Positions 13,927-25,380 of a stretch of DNA of 64,000 nt are shown here, piece by piece. The notes below the pieces were generated by a model. That model had not been told where the DNA came from, made no database searches, and worked only from the letters and a program-made list of their open reading frames with translations. The stretch lies in NCBI RefSeq assembly GCF_002443255.2, contig NW_019211454.1, positions 58,973,601-59,037,600 of the forward strand. The letters run 5' to 3'. The translations under genes were made by a program, and so were the position numbers. The first letter of the stretch is position 1. Each line of letters opens with the position of its first letter. This DNA is from Varroa destructor (Eukaryota > Arthropoda > Arachnida > Mesostigmata > Varroidae).

Positions 13927-16900
13927 CACGGCGCCATAGTGGCCCTTGAATAGTTGCTCGTTGATTACTGCTGCTACTGAATGCAGTTATACGCGCATGC
14001 TCTTTCTCCAGGAAGACGCGAAGCTTTGCTGGGCCGACCGGTCCTTTTTTCTTTCCTTTCCCCTCCTCTGCAACTCTATCTTAGGCTAGACTCGCCGGCT
14101 GGCCTGCATGCTAGCTACCCTCTTACGATGCCGACATCCAGCAGTCGCGGTATTTCCGGTCGGTCCACACGGACAGATGGACGGACGGACCACCATTCCC
14201 TAACCCTTAGTCTTCATTCTACTAGATTCACCAATAGCACCCCGAATGCATTAGGGCCATATAAGCAGAAATAGTATGGAAGACAGTAGTTGGCATTCGG
14301 CTACTTTTGCCGCTGTCGCCGCTTGTCGATAGATAGAGAAAGGGATGTACAGCGACGATGGATCGGGGGGTAGTGCGAAGGGGAACTAGAAACACTCAAT
14401 ACAACGCCATCGCCATAGTTGTGTTATGGTGTGCGGCCTGCTATGTCAATGGCTTGTGACAATATACCAATGACTTACCCCAATGCTGTAATGCGACAAG
14501 GACGGCAGAGCAAAACGCAGCAACCGGTTGCAGTGCGCAAGGTGCTTATCACAGTCGCGATCGTCTAGCCGTGGCAGGAGCAGAAACCTTAACTACGAAG
14601 AGTAGCATTTCCTTTAGCGCCTTTCCGCCTTGCCCCCGCAAGGACTCTGAGAGAAGAAAAAAGGAGCTGCAACATCGAAGAACAAGCGACGACGGCGAGC
14701 AACAGAAATAGTAGTAACAATAGTTGATAGGAAAAGCTTCGGCCCGTCTGTCCGTATCCCGTCTGGGTGGCCGATAGTTACAAGGACCACCGTTATAATT
14801 CGTTTTCGGGCGGTGGAGCAATTCTTTCATTTGCCTGCAGCCTCTAGCTGTACCAGTCAGCAGTTTGCCCACGTCGTTGTCTGATGTTGGAAAAAAGAGA
14901 TTCCGTATGAGAGAACATTACCATCCATTGGCGGACCCCAAAAGTAGGCCAATAATCACAAGGCAGAAAACGAGAGAATGCTACGTTGCTTTCGGGATAA
15001 AGGATCGGGATGGCCTCTGAGCATGAGAACGATGGACAATCCTGGGTCGTTGCTTACGATTCAAAGACCCACGACAAGAAGATCTAACTGCAACTCGTTC
15101 CTCTCTTTTACTCTACTTAGGTCATCATGCTTATACCGACAACGCAGTAACTATCATACCTTTATTGTTGGTGGAAAAACAATATGATCCCTAGTTAAAG
15201 CAGTAGGTTTTCTATACAAAGATCTATTTACATAAATCGATAGCTTCCGATGAGGCCCATAAAAATAACTGAATCTGAAAATTAAGTTGTAGGTACTTGG
15301 CTTTTCTGTCAACTGTGTTTCAGCACCGTAAATTTTATGACCTGGGTACTCAAAACCTATAACGGTTGGACGTACACTTAGCCAAAACATCAAATCATGA
15401 AAATCACCACATACATGCAAGTTTCTAATCTAGTTGTAGTAATTGGTATTCTCCTTCCACGAAGTTTAGCTGGTTTTGATGGTGCAATTGGGTTCTCTCT
15501 CAAAAAAGAGTGTGCCATAGTAGTCACTACACTGAGAGCCAAAAACGCAAGAGACTAACGGAAGAAGTTGCCATCACAGCCGAACGACAATACCTCCCCG
15601 AAGCACATCTTCCATACACGGAGCGCCAACTCCGCGTGCCAAAATTCTCGGGATATCTGTTAGAACCAAGCTTCACAGTATCATCTTGCTTGGACCAGGC
15701 TGGAGAATTCAAATTGAGGTCTGCTGGTTCATCTGCGTGTCGCTTTCGTAGGTGGAACCCCGATCCCTCGCAATCATGACTACTACCCGAGAGCCATTAC
15801 CCGAGCCAGTTGCGCGTAAGCAAAAGGCTCCTCTTTTTGCCTCATCTTCCTTCTATTACTTTGACCTTTTCTTTGTTCCTTCGTTCTTTTCTCTGCTTTG
15901 GCCTTCACCGGGCTTTAGCATCAGCATTAACCCTAACACTTGGTTTACCTTCGTCCACGCCATTTTCTACACTTCCCCTTTTCCTTCATCTTCTTCCAAG
16001 TCGTCAAAGAGCGAGCCGAGTAGCTTAGCTCGTGGTAAACGACCAACCGACAGACCGACAGCGAGAAGCAGGGCACGACAGTCTAACGCTACTGCCAACC
16101 ACCCCTTCGACTCCCAGGGTCGTCTTCAAATCCTCCTTGTTTTTCGGTTCCTTCTCGTATCTCTTCTTCACTGTTCTTTTAGGCTAACTGGAGGAAAAAT
16201 GGCGTGAAATTATAAGTGTTTAATTCCGCCCAACTCTGCCCCTGCTAACTGCTCGCTTGTTCTCATAAAATAATCGGCTCTCTGCCAGCGCTAACTGCCT
16301 GACTGGCTGGCTCGTTGGAGCAAACTGACGGTGAGGGGGAGTCTTGCCATGAGCAAGAAGGCAGAAGGCAAAGACTATAACCACTCTCTCACTGCCTCCG
16401 CCCCCACACGGCTAGCGATCGGCAACGGCACCCAAGAACGACATATAGGGGCAACATATAGGCGTGGGGTCATTTGTTATTTACAAAACACACTGCACAT
16501 TATCTTATCAGAGGCATGGCGCCACTGCGGGATTGGAACTGCTGCCATTGCTTCCGTCGCGTCCGCAACGCTGACGCCGCCAGGGACAGGGGTTGTAAGT
16601 AGGGAGCGATAGGCTGGTGGCAATGCGCGGAAGACTGGGGACGACGATCAGAGTCGTAGCAAGCCACTAGCTGCTAGTCCCCGCTACGAGCCACTCGATC
16701 GACTCCTGTGGCAAACCCACTACGACCCCACGTACGGAAGGAGTTCGAGTTGGGGGAGTGAGGAGATAAATTGGCTTACAGTGCTAAATCAACGTTGCAA
16801 CACAGTTCGGTGTCGGTCCGCCGCGAAGAAGCTTCATGCGCCTAGGACGAACAGGGCAAGTTGGATTCGATAAAGGCAGGATACGAACAGGAACAAGAAA

Positions 16901-17103
16901 AGAACGAAGCGCTACAATAAACGAAGACACCGTGGAATTGCAATTTTCCGTGTCAGATTTCGCATGAGTAGTAGCCGTGACAATGGCAGCGACCGACAGC
17001 GGCCGGCAGTGTCCTTATCACTCTTCACTTTTGCTCCTACCTTCCCGCTATCATCTTTTTCTTCCCTCTTTTGTCGTTTCACTTTTGATACAGCTGCTAC
17101 CGT

Positions 17104-17127
17104 CGCCGCCGCCGCCGCCGCCGCCGC
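17104..17127 (+). repeat. (CGC)8 microsatellite
   Basis: Eight perfect CGC units. In one plus-strand frame they give an alanine run, and on the minus strand an alanine run as well, but neither enclosing frame resembles a known protein. They are best read as a noncoding triplet repeat. Confidence 0.93.
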
Positions 17128-18067
17128 AATGACTACGACCACCTACATTTTCTTCGTCTTGTGCCACGCATTAGTTCTGAAGGTACGAATGGCTGTAGCA
17201 ACAGTGATTCAGAATGGATCGAACCGAACCAAACGGATGAGCAGGTCATTTGAAAACTGATTAGCAGCCAGTGGTAATCTCCGAACAAAAAACGAATTTC
17301 ACGCGCCGCGTTCAACGGCGTTACACGCCAAGGACACTGCTGGCGCATATCACTGTCGTTGTCATTGTGGTCCATATTTTTATCGCCGAAGGCTAACGCC
17401 TTCGTAATGAGATTGTCTGCTACCAAAGTCCTGCGAACAAGACTAACAGCGGGCTAAATTGCAGGCAGCAATTTTGTCCTTAGACTGACCTTACTGCGCG
17501 CATGATAGTTTTCTTTATTTGGATAAAACTATCTGAGATTCGTTCGACAAAAAACGAGCGGATTGTTTTTCATACAATGAACGTTTATAAAGGCAGGCCA
17601 GTAGGTCCAACGAAGGTCCAAGCGCAAAAGCGATCGATGCTAGTGTTTGAATACTTCGTAGTATTGCAAACGAACTTTCTTCCGACCCTGAAGTAGAAAT
17701 CAACACAGTAGGCGACAAGTAAGACTGAAAGCTCAACAAATAAGGACCATTTGACTTCACCCGAAAACGATCGTATTCGAAACGTCTGCATAGCCTACGT
17801 ATGCATATCTCACTAATGCAATGCAATGTAATAAATCAAAGTAATATTTATGCGTATGATTAGCATTTTGAGTCAGCATCTTACAGAGAGTGAGAAAACG
17901 GCGGTGAGCGAGCATTGAGCAGGGTGGTACCGGTCTCTCTTTTTACCCTCATACTAAGAGGAAACTCATGGAGCTCTACGGAACTGCTTGCGTTACACTA
18001 AGGGTTCATAGATTAATGGATACATAATTCAAAGCTGTGGCCTATTGACCAAAATGTGATCTTTCAC

Positions 18068-18082
18068 CTTCTTCTTCTTCTT
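18068..18082 (+). repeat. (CTT)5 microsatellite
   Basis: Five perfect CTT units in AT-rich DNA shortly before the assembly gap. Confidence 0.85.
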
Positions 18083-18244
18083 ATCAAGTTGAAATAGCAT
18101 TAATTTTCGCTGGTGCAAATGGAAAAAGGTCACCGTTAAATATACTCACTAGCGTGTCGAAACAATATAAACTACAGGCACCGTTTCCGATGGCAACAAT
18201 AGATACAACCAATTAATAAACAAAGCTATTGGCTTAAATCCTCT

Positions 18245-18344
18245 NNNNNNNNNNNNNNNNNNNNNNNNNNNNNNNNNNNNNNNNNNNNNNNNNNNNNNNN
18301 NNNNNNNNNNNNNNNNNNNNNNNNNNNNNNNNNNNNNNNNNNNN
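18245..18344. other. Assembly gap of exactly 100 N
   Basis: One hundred consecutive N. The round length suggests a conventional placeholder rather than a measured size. The bases on the two sides look like the two halves of one 13-bp repeat unit, so missing tandem repeats are the likely cause of the gap. Confidence 0.98.
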
Positions 18345-18365
18345 ATATAGATCCTCTATATAGAG
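18345..18365 (+). repeat. Edge of a 13-bp tandem repeat, with a 12-bp palindrome
   Basis: Directly after the gap the sequence reads ATATAG and then a full unit ATCCTCTATATAG (18351-18363). Directly before the gap, 18238-18244 reads ATCCTCT, the first seven bases of the same unit, which ATATAG would complete. CTCTATATAGAG at 18354-18365 is a perfect palindrome. The array itself is hidden by the gap, so copy number is unknown. Confidence 0.7.
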
Positions 18366-21300
18366 ACCAATAATATTCATAAAAAAGAAATAAATAAAAG
18401 CTAGAGTTGACGCCTAACGATGACTGTGCTTCTATCTAAAAACTGAAACGTGCGTCATCTGTATTTTTTTTCATAGCAGTTTATTGCACAAATAATTATA
18501 CAAGATGAAGGTTCGAAAAAAAATAGCCGGGGAACAATTAAGGAACATTTTCCGCCCCATCAACCCAGTTCGTAGAACTCGTCGGTGAGCCAGTCTTGCT
18601 GTACCGCCAATACAATTGGCAACAAGCGATACGTAAAACACTAATCTCTGGTTTTTGAGATCTGGTGCCATGGATACGAGGTACAACCTATGGATCAACT
18701 ATATCCGATCGAAATTCACAGCAGACAGGCGGTCGCAATAGCCCAATACTATAACACAATAAGGGTTGTAGTCATGCCTCAAAATAGGGTTGAGTGATTA
18801 TCAAAACATCAACAGAAACGGTAACGACAACAGCAGGAGCCATTTTATAGAGGATCGATTACTCCGCCGAAACGTAAATCTAATTTTGACCGTTCTCTTC
18901 CGCAAGAACATATTATCTATCTCTTTCTTATCTTTAGTGACTATCGTGAAATATGTGTATTCCGGTCGCTCGTTAATTTATCGACAAGACAAACATTGAA
19001 ATTCTGCTATTTGCCGACCAGCCTTTCACCCGGATACTTCATTTTGTTACCTATACATGAGGAGGGGGTCATGAGAATTTCGCGACGCCCACACTGCAGG
19101 TTTTTAAGGGAAGATGGATGCAACGACTGTTTCTCCACACATGTAAACGCGTTCTTATGTGTATAGTATTCATACACAAACACACATATCTATTCGATTT
19201 ATGAGGACGGCTTCATCGCACATTCATATACGAACACCGCGTGCATATATGCACTGTCTGCTTTCTAAGCTAAAATCAAATGCCACCAATACATTACACT
19301 GAGCACAAATGCTATTCAGGGATACTAGACACGGGAATATATGTGACCAGCTGGTCTCGTAATCGAGCGAGCCTCCCAACGACTTATAAACCGGCACAAC
19401 CATAACAAAATTCGATATTTTTTTTTTTTTACCAAACCCCGTTTTCTCATTTGAGAAAGTTAGGCGTAGGGAGCACCGCGTCCAGTGGCCAATACTTTGA
19501 ACAGATCACCCCTATTTTTCCTTCTTTTCCTTCCCATAATATAAACAAAGTTGCAACTAAAGGCTCACGCTCGCAAATTCATGCATGCAGTAAGTGCTGT
19601 GTCGATGGCGCGCTGCTATTTGTACATGAATCTGAGAAGTATCGAGGGCCAGTCTACCCAGCGAGCGAGTGAACGTAGCTTGATGCGATAGCGGTAAGGT
19701 AAAGTGACACTGAATGGGGGGCGGGAAGGCGGTCGGGGGGACCGGCGCTAATCGAAATCGCATGCAAATCTCATCGGTTTGTCTTTCTTTCGGCTTCGCA
19801 GCAGGACTCCCGACCCAGCAGCAGCATAGTCCACTTCGCCGCCTTGAGCTACGTGGCACCATGGTTCGTTTAAACGCGTCTATACATGTCCTCTACTCAA
19901 CTTTTTATCCCCGTTTTGCTTCCCAGATCTCTACTGCCTTCAGAGGCTTCAATAGATTGCTCAAGCTGGAAACTGTGTATATTTAGACAGGTCACTGTGG
20001 CGAGACGCACTCAATTTTTGCACGCTCTCTTTAGTGTTTTGCATACGTCTTAGTAATAATAATAATAACAGGACAAGGTAGGAAAACGAAATAAATTAAA
20101 GTAACATCTAGATCAACGTACATACGTATAAAACGACAATCGCAATATTGAACGTCATATGATGCAACATGAACGATTTTGGCATTATGATTACAAGGAA
20201 ATGCTGTTATTCCAAGCTACCGATGTGGAGTAGACGCTCTTCAAACATAGCCAAAGCAAGTGGAACCGCATTTTGGCTTGCGCTAATGCATATCGATAGA
20301 ACTCAACAACAATACGCCGCGAATACTTGAAGGCTCCTTCTCATTCATGTTGTTTTCGCGTTTCGCGGTAGTGACGCCACAGTGCAATAGAATATGCTCT
20401 CTATCTTCCTTTGGCTCGCTCTCTCTGTCGGTTTTTCCTTGTAAGCGCCCCTTCGGCAGTCCTCAGGTCCGAAGCCACCGTGTCGATCCCCTTCTTCGGC
20501 ACCTCTTGTACTAGCTGTACTTCGACGAGGGCATACTCAAGACAGTACACTGAGTTGTTGCTGGAAACATGCCTCCAAGTAGCGTAGCTTTTCGAATTTG
20601 CCCGTTTTCTCTCTTTTTCCCTACAAAGTGCTGCTTTTGGTGAAGAACGATGTGCACCGCAGGTTCCGTTCGGCGTCAACAACCTTCAGCTCGTTTCCCG
20701 TTCGCGTCTCGTCGAGACGTTACCATCCTTGCTTGCTTCTACTTGCCTCTTCACTTCAGAGTAGAGAAGTCCTACTCACGAACCGTCTTCACTGCAACCC
20801 CCCATTTATCCTAACACTCCCAGGCTGATGGGAAAGATACGCGTGAAGTCTACTCGACAAACTTTGCTTTTCCCGTAGAACAAGCTTTTGAGGGCACCGT
20901 GTTCGAAAGCAGGCATGAATCGCATGTGAGCTGACTGACGACGCTGAGACCCAGAGAAACCCAGAGCACGGTCGGCGACGCGTTTAAGGATCCTCACATG
21001 CGTTATGATACGGCGAGCGGATGATACAAGCAGGAGAGAAGGTAGGGGGTTAACGGGACGATCTATAGAAAGGCACACGGGAACCAGGCGATGGTAAGCA
21101 GCGGTGGGGATAAGCCGAAGATTTTGAACAGGGGCCAACACAGTGCCTGACCCGCTGCCCTGGGGATAGGTCAGCGACGTATCGCTTGACGGCTCACCCC
21201 CAGCTGTAACAGCAGCTCTTCGAAGCATCACATCTGAACAACAACAACGCATGAAGTGTAATCCGAGCTAGCGACTGTACTCCATAGCATGTAACGATTC

Positions 21301-22680
21301 TCGATAGCAAAGTACACGATCAGAAAGAAAACAAAGATGCTCTCTATTTAAGTATTTCTGACCTTTGGGTATGTTGTTTTAGGTTAATAGTTAGCATTGT
21401 GTATAGGAGGTTCCATTGAATTTTTTATAGCGGGGAAGGAGTTACTAATAGTTAATTACCATTTGTTGACGTTTCCACTCGGTGAAACGACATATTCAAG
21501 TTGAATACGTTTCATTGAATGTAAATATATATAAAACAGTTTTCTTTATTCACACAGATTGTGTAATATGTGTCCTTGGATGGGCCTGACGCGACGACTT
21601 TCGGTCGCTTTACACCCGAGTCTTAGCTGCCAAACTACTCCGTCGACAATGGGAATATATATGCAATGTGTACCAATAGCATGGTTCTAGGTGTGTTCGT
21701 TCTTTTGAAGCAACCAACTGATTCTATAGAACGTTTCTCCAATATATGTGATTCCTCTAATATATGAATGTTGCAGATCTTGCCTCAAACACTTTAACAT
21801 TTAGTAATTGATTGATATCTAGTTATACAGATCAACTGAGTTCAAGCGTAGTTAAAGCTATACATACCTAGCCATCAGTCTAGTTTTTATTGTATTTTGT
21901 TGATCAATCGAATATCACTGATATCAATGATCAATACTTAAAATAAAGCGAACATAGAGTTATAGAATCACGGTTATATATACGGTTATTCTATACAATA
22001 ATATATAGCAGTCGGCTGACCCCTTTCATCAGATGTCACTCACACTGACGCAGCATCTGTCGTTTTACGTGCCACGCCGAAAACAGTTGACGATCTAAGG
22101 TCAACTTGGAAACAGGCAAGCCTGGCAGGGATGCCACGGATATTTTTTGCTCAACATGCCGAGCTCTACTAGCGGCAATAGCGGAACAGAGGCTGAAGAA
22201 GTAGCAGAAGGACGTGAACCCCACTGCTGATGAAGGGAGCAAGGCCGTCGGCAGGAAGACGGATCGTCCTTCAGCTCATGAAGATCGTCTGCCCCACACC
22301 TTCTTTTTATATAAATCAGACTTTCTTCCTCAGAAACAGCGGACGCCTCGACTACTGCTCTGCAACAACGAAATCCTTCTCGGCGCAAATGCAACGCCAG
22401 CACGGGAAAGTCACGTCATTTGGCTGTTCGCAGAATGAACGCATTTTCAGATAACATTTCTTAGTACATCTAAGCGACCCAAGGGCATCGTGTGATACTG
22501 TTCCTGCCTACGGAAGCAGCAGCCTCCTGATGCTAGAACACTTTCAAGATGCCTGTTCCCTTTGTTGGTTTGTTTTCTCCCATTTACCCAGTGGCAGCGC
22601 CTAGGGCCCCTGTTCTAGGCACTCAGCCCGCTGTCTGACCGACTATACCCGAGAAAACTCGTGGGCTGGATGGTGATGGT
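18366..22680. other. Noncoding, largely AT-rich stretch
   Basis: No exon or RNA gene could be recognised. The stretch includes a T13 run, a G-rich patch at 19716-19740 and strongly AT-rich DNA at about 21.26-22.03 kb. A minus-strand frame of 148 codons at 20806-21252 shows no domain I know. A CRE-like TCACGTCA occurs at 22411-22418 but stands alone. Confidence 0.6.
19418..19430 (+). repeat. T13 homopolymer
   Basis: Thirteen T followed by ACCA. The same T13-ACCA combination recurs at 40439, but the flanks differ beyond that, so there is no evidence for a shared retroelement. Confidence 0.9.
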
Positions 22681-23230
22681 AGTTGCGCTGCTGCTGGTTC
22701 AATATGTCTGAGTGGCGGCTTGAAAGACGAAAAAGGCACACGAGGGACAAGTGCGAGCACGAAGGGAGTCTAAGAGATCTGTTGTGTGGCGGCCCTCACC
22801 CTCTCTGGTGTTGGCCGTGCCGATGGCAGCGGTACAGGCGGCTGGCCGCTGCTGCCGCCGAAGCGGTCCCGGGAATAGCGGTCCCGTTCTATCCTGGACC
22901 CCCGCTTTGGCAAACTGGCAGCAAGCGGCGGATGAGCAGCCTGCTGCTTACGGTTATTCGGCGCTGCCAGCCGGCTGGCCCGAATCCACGGCCGGGTAAT
23001 GGTTAGGGTAGTTGTGGGCGAGGGGAAGAGCCGCCCGGGCGCGCACCGGCTGGAGTTGCGCATGCGCGACAACGGGGCCTGGCGCAGGGCTGTCGCTCAA
23101 ATTTGATTGGTCACCGCCCGCCTTTGATGGATTCGGCCAGCAAAGGGGCGGCAGCGGAGGAGGGCCTTGCGCCCACCCCCAAGCCAACGAACAGCCAACG
23201 ACGTGCAGCTCGTTTCAGCCCGAGCACTCC
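22681..23230. promoter_or_regulatory. GC/CpG-rich island with NRF1-, NF-Y- and Sp-like motifs
   Basis: About 550 bp are clearly richer in GC and CpG than the surroundings. They contain the perfect palindrome GCGCATGCGC at 23058-23067, the core NRF1 (insect Erect wing) site. A YSATTGGYY match for the CCAAT-box factor NF-Y lies at 23104-23112, and next to it is an Sp/KLF-like ACCGCCCGCC at 23113-23122. TGATGGAT at 23125-23132 fits the PBX-Hox composite pattern TGATNNAT. This grouping is typical of broad promoters. It lies 2.2-2.7 kb downstream of the exd exon in the direction of transcription, so it could be an internal promoter, an antisense or nested-gene promoter, or an enhancer. Open frames overlap it in several registers, which fits GC bias rather than coding. 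Function is inferred. Confidence 0.45.
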
Positions 23231-25374
23231 TCCGGCCCCCTTCATCTCCCTAAAAAATCCCCGGTCACCACTATCCACATCCCAAACGCGTCAAGTACAT
23301 ATCCCCATGAACAATCCCATATCCCTAACGTCCGCCCTGTCCTCACACTATTCCTGTGTGCCCCCCATAAAGTCTCGAACCCGCACGACCTCCAAATACT
23401 GGTGGCTCCACGCTTAAAAAGAACGATGTTATGTAAACTGCCATACTTTGGAATACTAGAAGTTGTAGTAGTGAAAGTACTAGTCGCAGTTTCGATGCAG
23501 AATGCTTCGCAATAAGAGCTGCTAGAAGCACGCGTTACTGCTTAATAGTGATAACGGTGCCGGAAATTCCTAAGAGATCATCTCGACAGTTTGACTCTGG
23601 CGTAGAATGTGGAGCTGAGCCAGTCACTACCCCTAGCTTGCTCATCCAAGTACATCAGGTAGAGTAAATCCGGTAATTGCCACCACTAGCAGTTGTAGTA
23701 GTCACGGTATAGTACTCGACGCTCGCTTAGTTGTCTGCGGCAGCTACATTCCGCATCTGCATAAGTTCGTGGTTGTTGTTGCCAGCAACAGTCGACCATT
23801 TCGGCAAGTTTCCCGGCTTCTCTTTCTGTCTGCCCCACGAATCACGAACGGTAAACTCCAGCAAGAAGCAGTTCGCTCGCGCCGACGTCTCGCGAAAAAG
23901 TGCCGGCAATAGTAGCGACGACGACAGCGACCACCACCACGCCGTTACGGCGATGAGGCAATAAATTACCGCCGCAGCCCATGGCCACCAGAACGACGCT
24001 GCATATGCCATAGCCGAAACGCCGTAACGGCCACAGCCACTAGCATTATCATTGCGTGCAACGGATACAATCGCCGCCGTCTTCGTTGTAGCAGACATAG
24101 TGGCACAGGAGAATCCTCAGTTACACAGCCTTTGACATAGTTCATTCATTCGCTAGTTGCGCGTGTGTGCTACGTCGAAGTCGGAGCCTACCATATTCCC
24201 GATTCTGCCTCTTGCTTGAACAGTACGAGGCCAACCAGCAACTATACCGTTCACTGGGCTGTTTCTGCTGCAGGAGCAGCAGTCGTCGAAAAAAGGACTC
24301 TAGGTATGAGGGTCCCCTTGCGCCGCCTCATCCATCATACCATACGAAGGCCAGACTGGCAGCTCACGTCACCTTAACTGACTAGGCCATTTTTACCTAT
24401 GACATAAGACATGTGGGACTAGACAGGGGAGAAGGGATCGCGGAGAGTGCCCTACAGAGTAGCCTCCGGCGGTAGACTGATACTAGACAACGACGAGTCA
24501 CTTTGCGCAAAAGAGCGAATAACCAACTTGGGAAGCCGGCAAAGAAATGAAAGAGAGACTGACAACTCTCCTACAGGAAGAAGCGGCAAAGAACAGCAGC
24601 CCAGGCCCCTTGAAAAGAGAAACCCCAACGAGGAACACGTCGGTTGGCCAAGGCAAGGACGAAAGATCGATCAAATGTAGGCTTTGGGACTACTATGAAA
24701 AAGCTTTACCAAAAAGAATCTGCCCTATTTGTCACAATGACTAGTCTCAGCAGCTGACTACTCCGTAATATTTTCAGGTTAACTGTACCAAACCGAAGTC
24801 ACGCTACTTGAGCTTTGACTTCTAAAATGGATTCGGTCTGATGAGCATGCATGTCCGATTCGTTGTTAACTCAATCAATAAGACTAGAAATCTTTAATAT
24901 AACAAATAGTTCAGTAAATTTACTCAATCTTTCCCCAGACCACCTCGATGGACAAATACTGCAGAGGTAGTCGATTCTAATGTACATATGGTGATCGCTT
25001 TAGGGGGCTATATACACGCATGACGATCCACTGGGCACATGAACTGCTTTCGTACAAACGAATGAGTCTACGTTGGCTTGAGAAGGTAGGGGGAAACCAG
25101 CTTGTCCATACAAAAATTAACCCCTAAGGCTAATTTGTTATTTTGTGTGTTGGAACTATTAGTACACTTTATCTATATATGTAGGCAATGAAATTTACTG
25201 ATTTCGCCTTTGTGGTTTATACTGTCACAACACGTATTTCATGAATAAGACTCAGTCAATCGGATCGAAAATCAAGAGCAACTGACATGGACTATTTGAT
25301 AAAAACGCACTTCATATACTTTTACATGTATTTTATGTTGTTAAAACAGATGATTTCTGTCAACACTGTTTAGC
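23231..25374. other. Noncoding intronic stretch directly downstream of the exd exon
   Basis: No further exon could be recognised. The last 600 bp before the exon are AT-rich, as is common in introns. An inverted repeat at 23941/24020 is listed separately. A 123-codon minus-strand frame at 23727-24098 is rich in hydrophobic residues but has no family signature. Confidence 0.6.
23941..24031. repeat. 12-bp inverted repeat, arms 67 bp apart
   Basis: GCCGTTACGGCG at 23941-23952 and its exact reverse complement CGCCGTAACGGC at 24020-24031. Each arm is itself nearly palindromic. The arms could pair in single-stranded DNA or RNA, or serve as two opposed binding sites for one protein. Confidence 0.85.
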
Positions 25375-25380
25375 ACTTAC
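25375..25380 (-). other. 5' splice donor of the exd exon
   Basis: Read on the minus strand, the exon end GAACAG is followed by GTAAGTG, close to the ideal metazoan donor (CAG|GTAAGT). It falls exactly after the codon for the last Q of EKYEQ. The following residues in the family are ACNEFTTH, and these are not encoded in the adjacent DNA, so a splice here is required. Confidence 0.93.

Larger units (their letters stand above)
1..18244. other. Noncoding stretch, probably intron or flank downstream of the exd exon
   Basis: No recognisable exon, RNA gene or transposon protein was found on either strand. Composition is mixed, with GC-rich patches (around 7.7-8.6, 10.6-11.0 and 12.6-13.3 kb) and AT-rich patches (around 0.7-0.9, 13.5-13.9, 15.2-15.5 and 17.5-18.2 kb). 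The longest open frames, 212 codons at 11818-12456 (+) and 202 codons at 8958-9566 (+), have no domain I recognise and are low-complexity or basic in composition. Microsatellites and one tandem duplication are listed separately. If the next exd exon lies beyond position 1, this is intronic. Confidence 0.6.
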
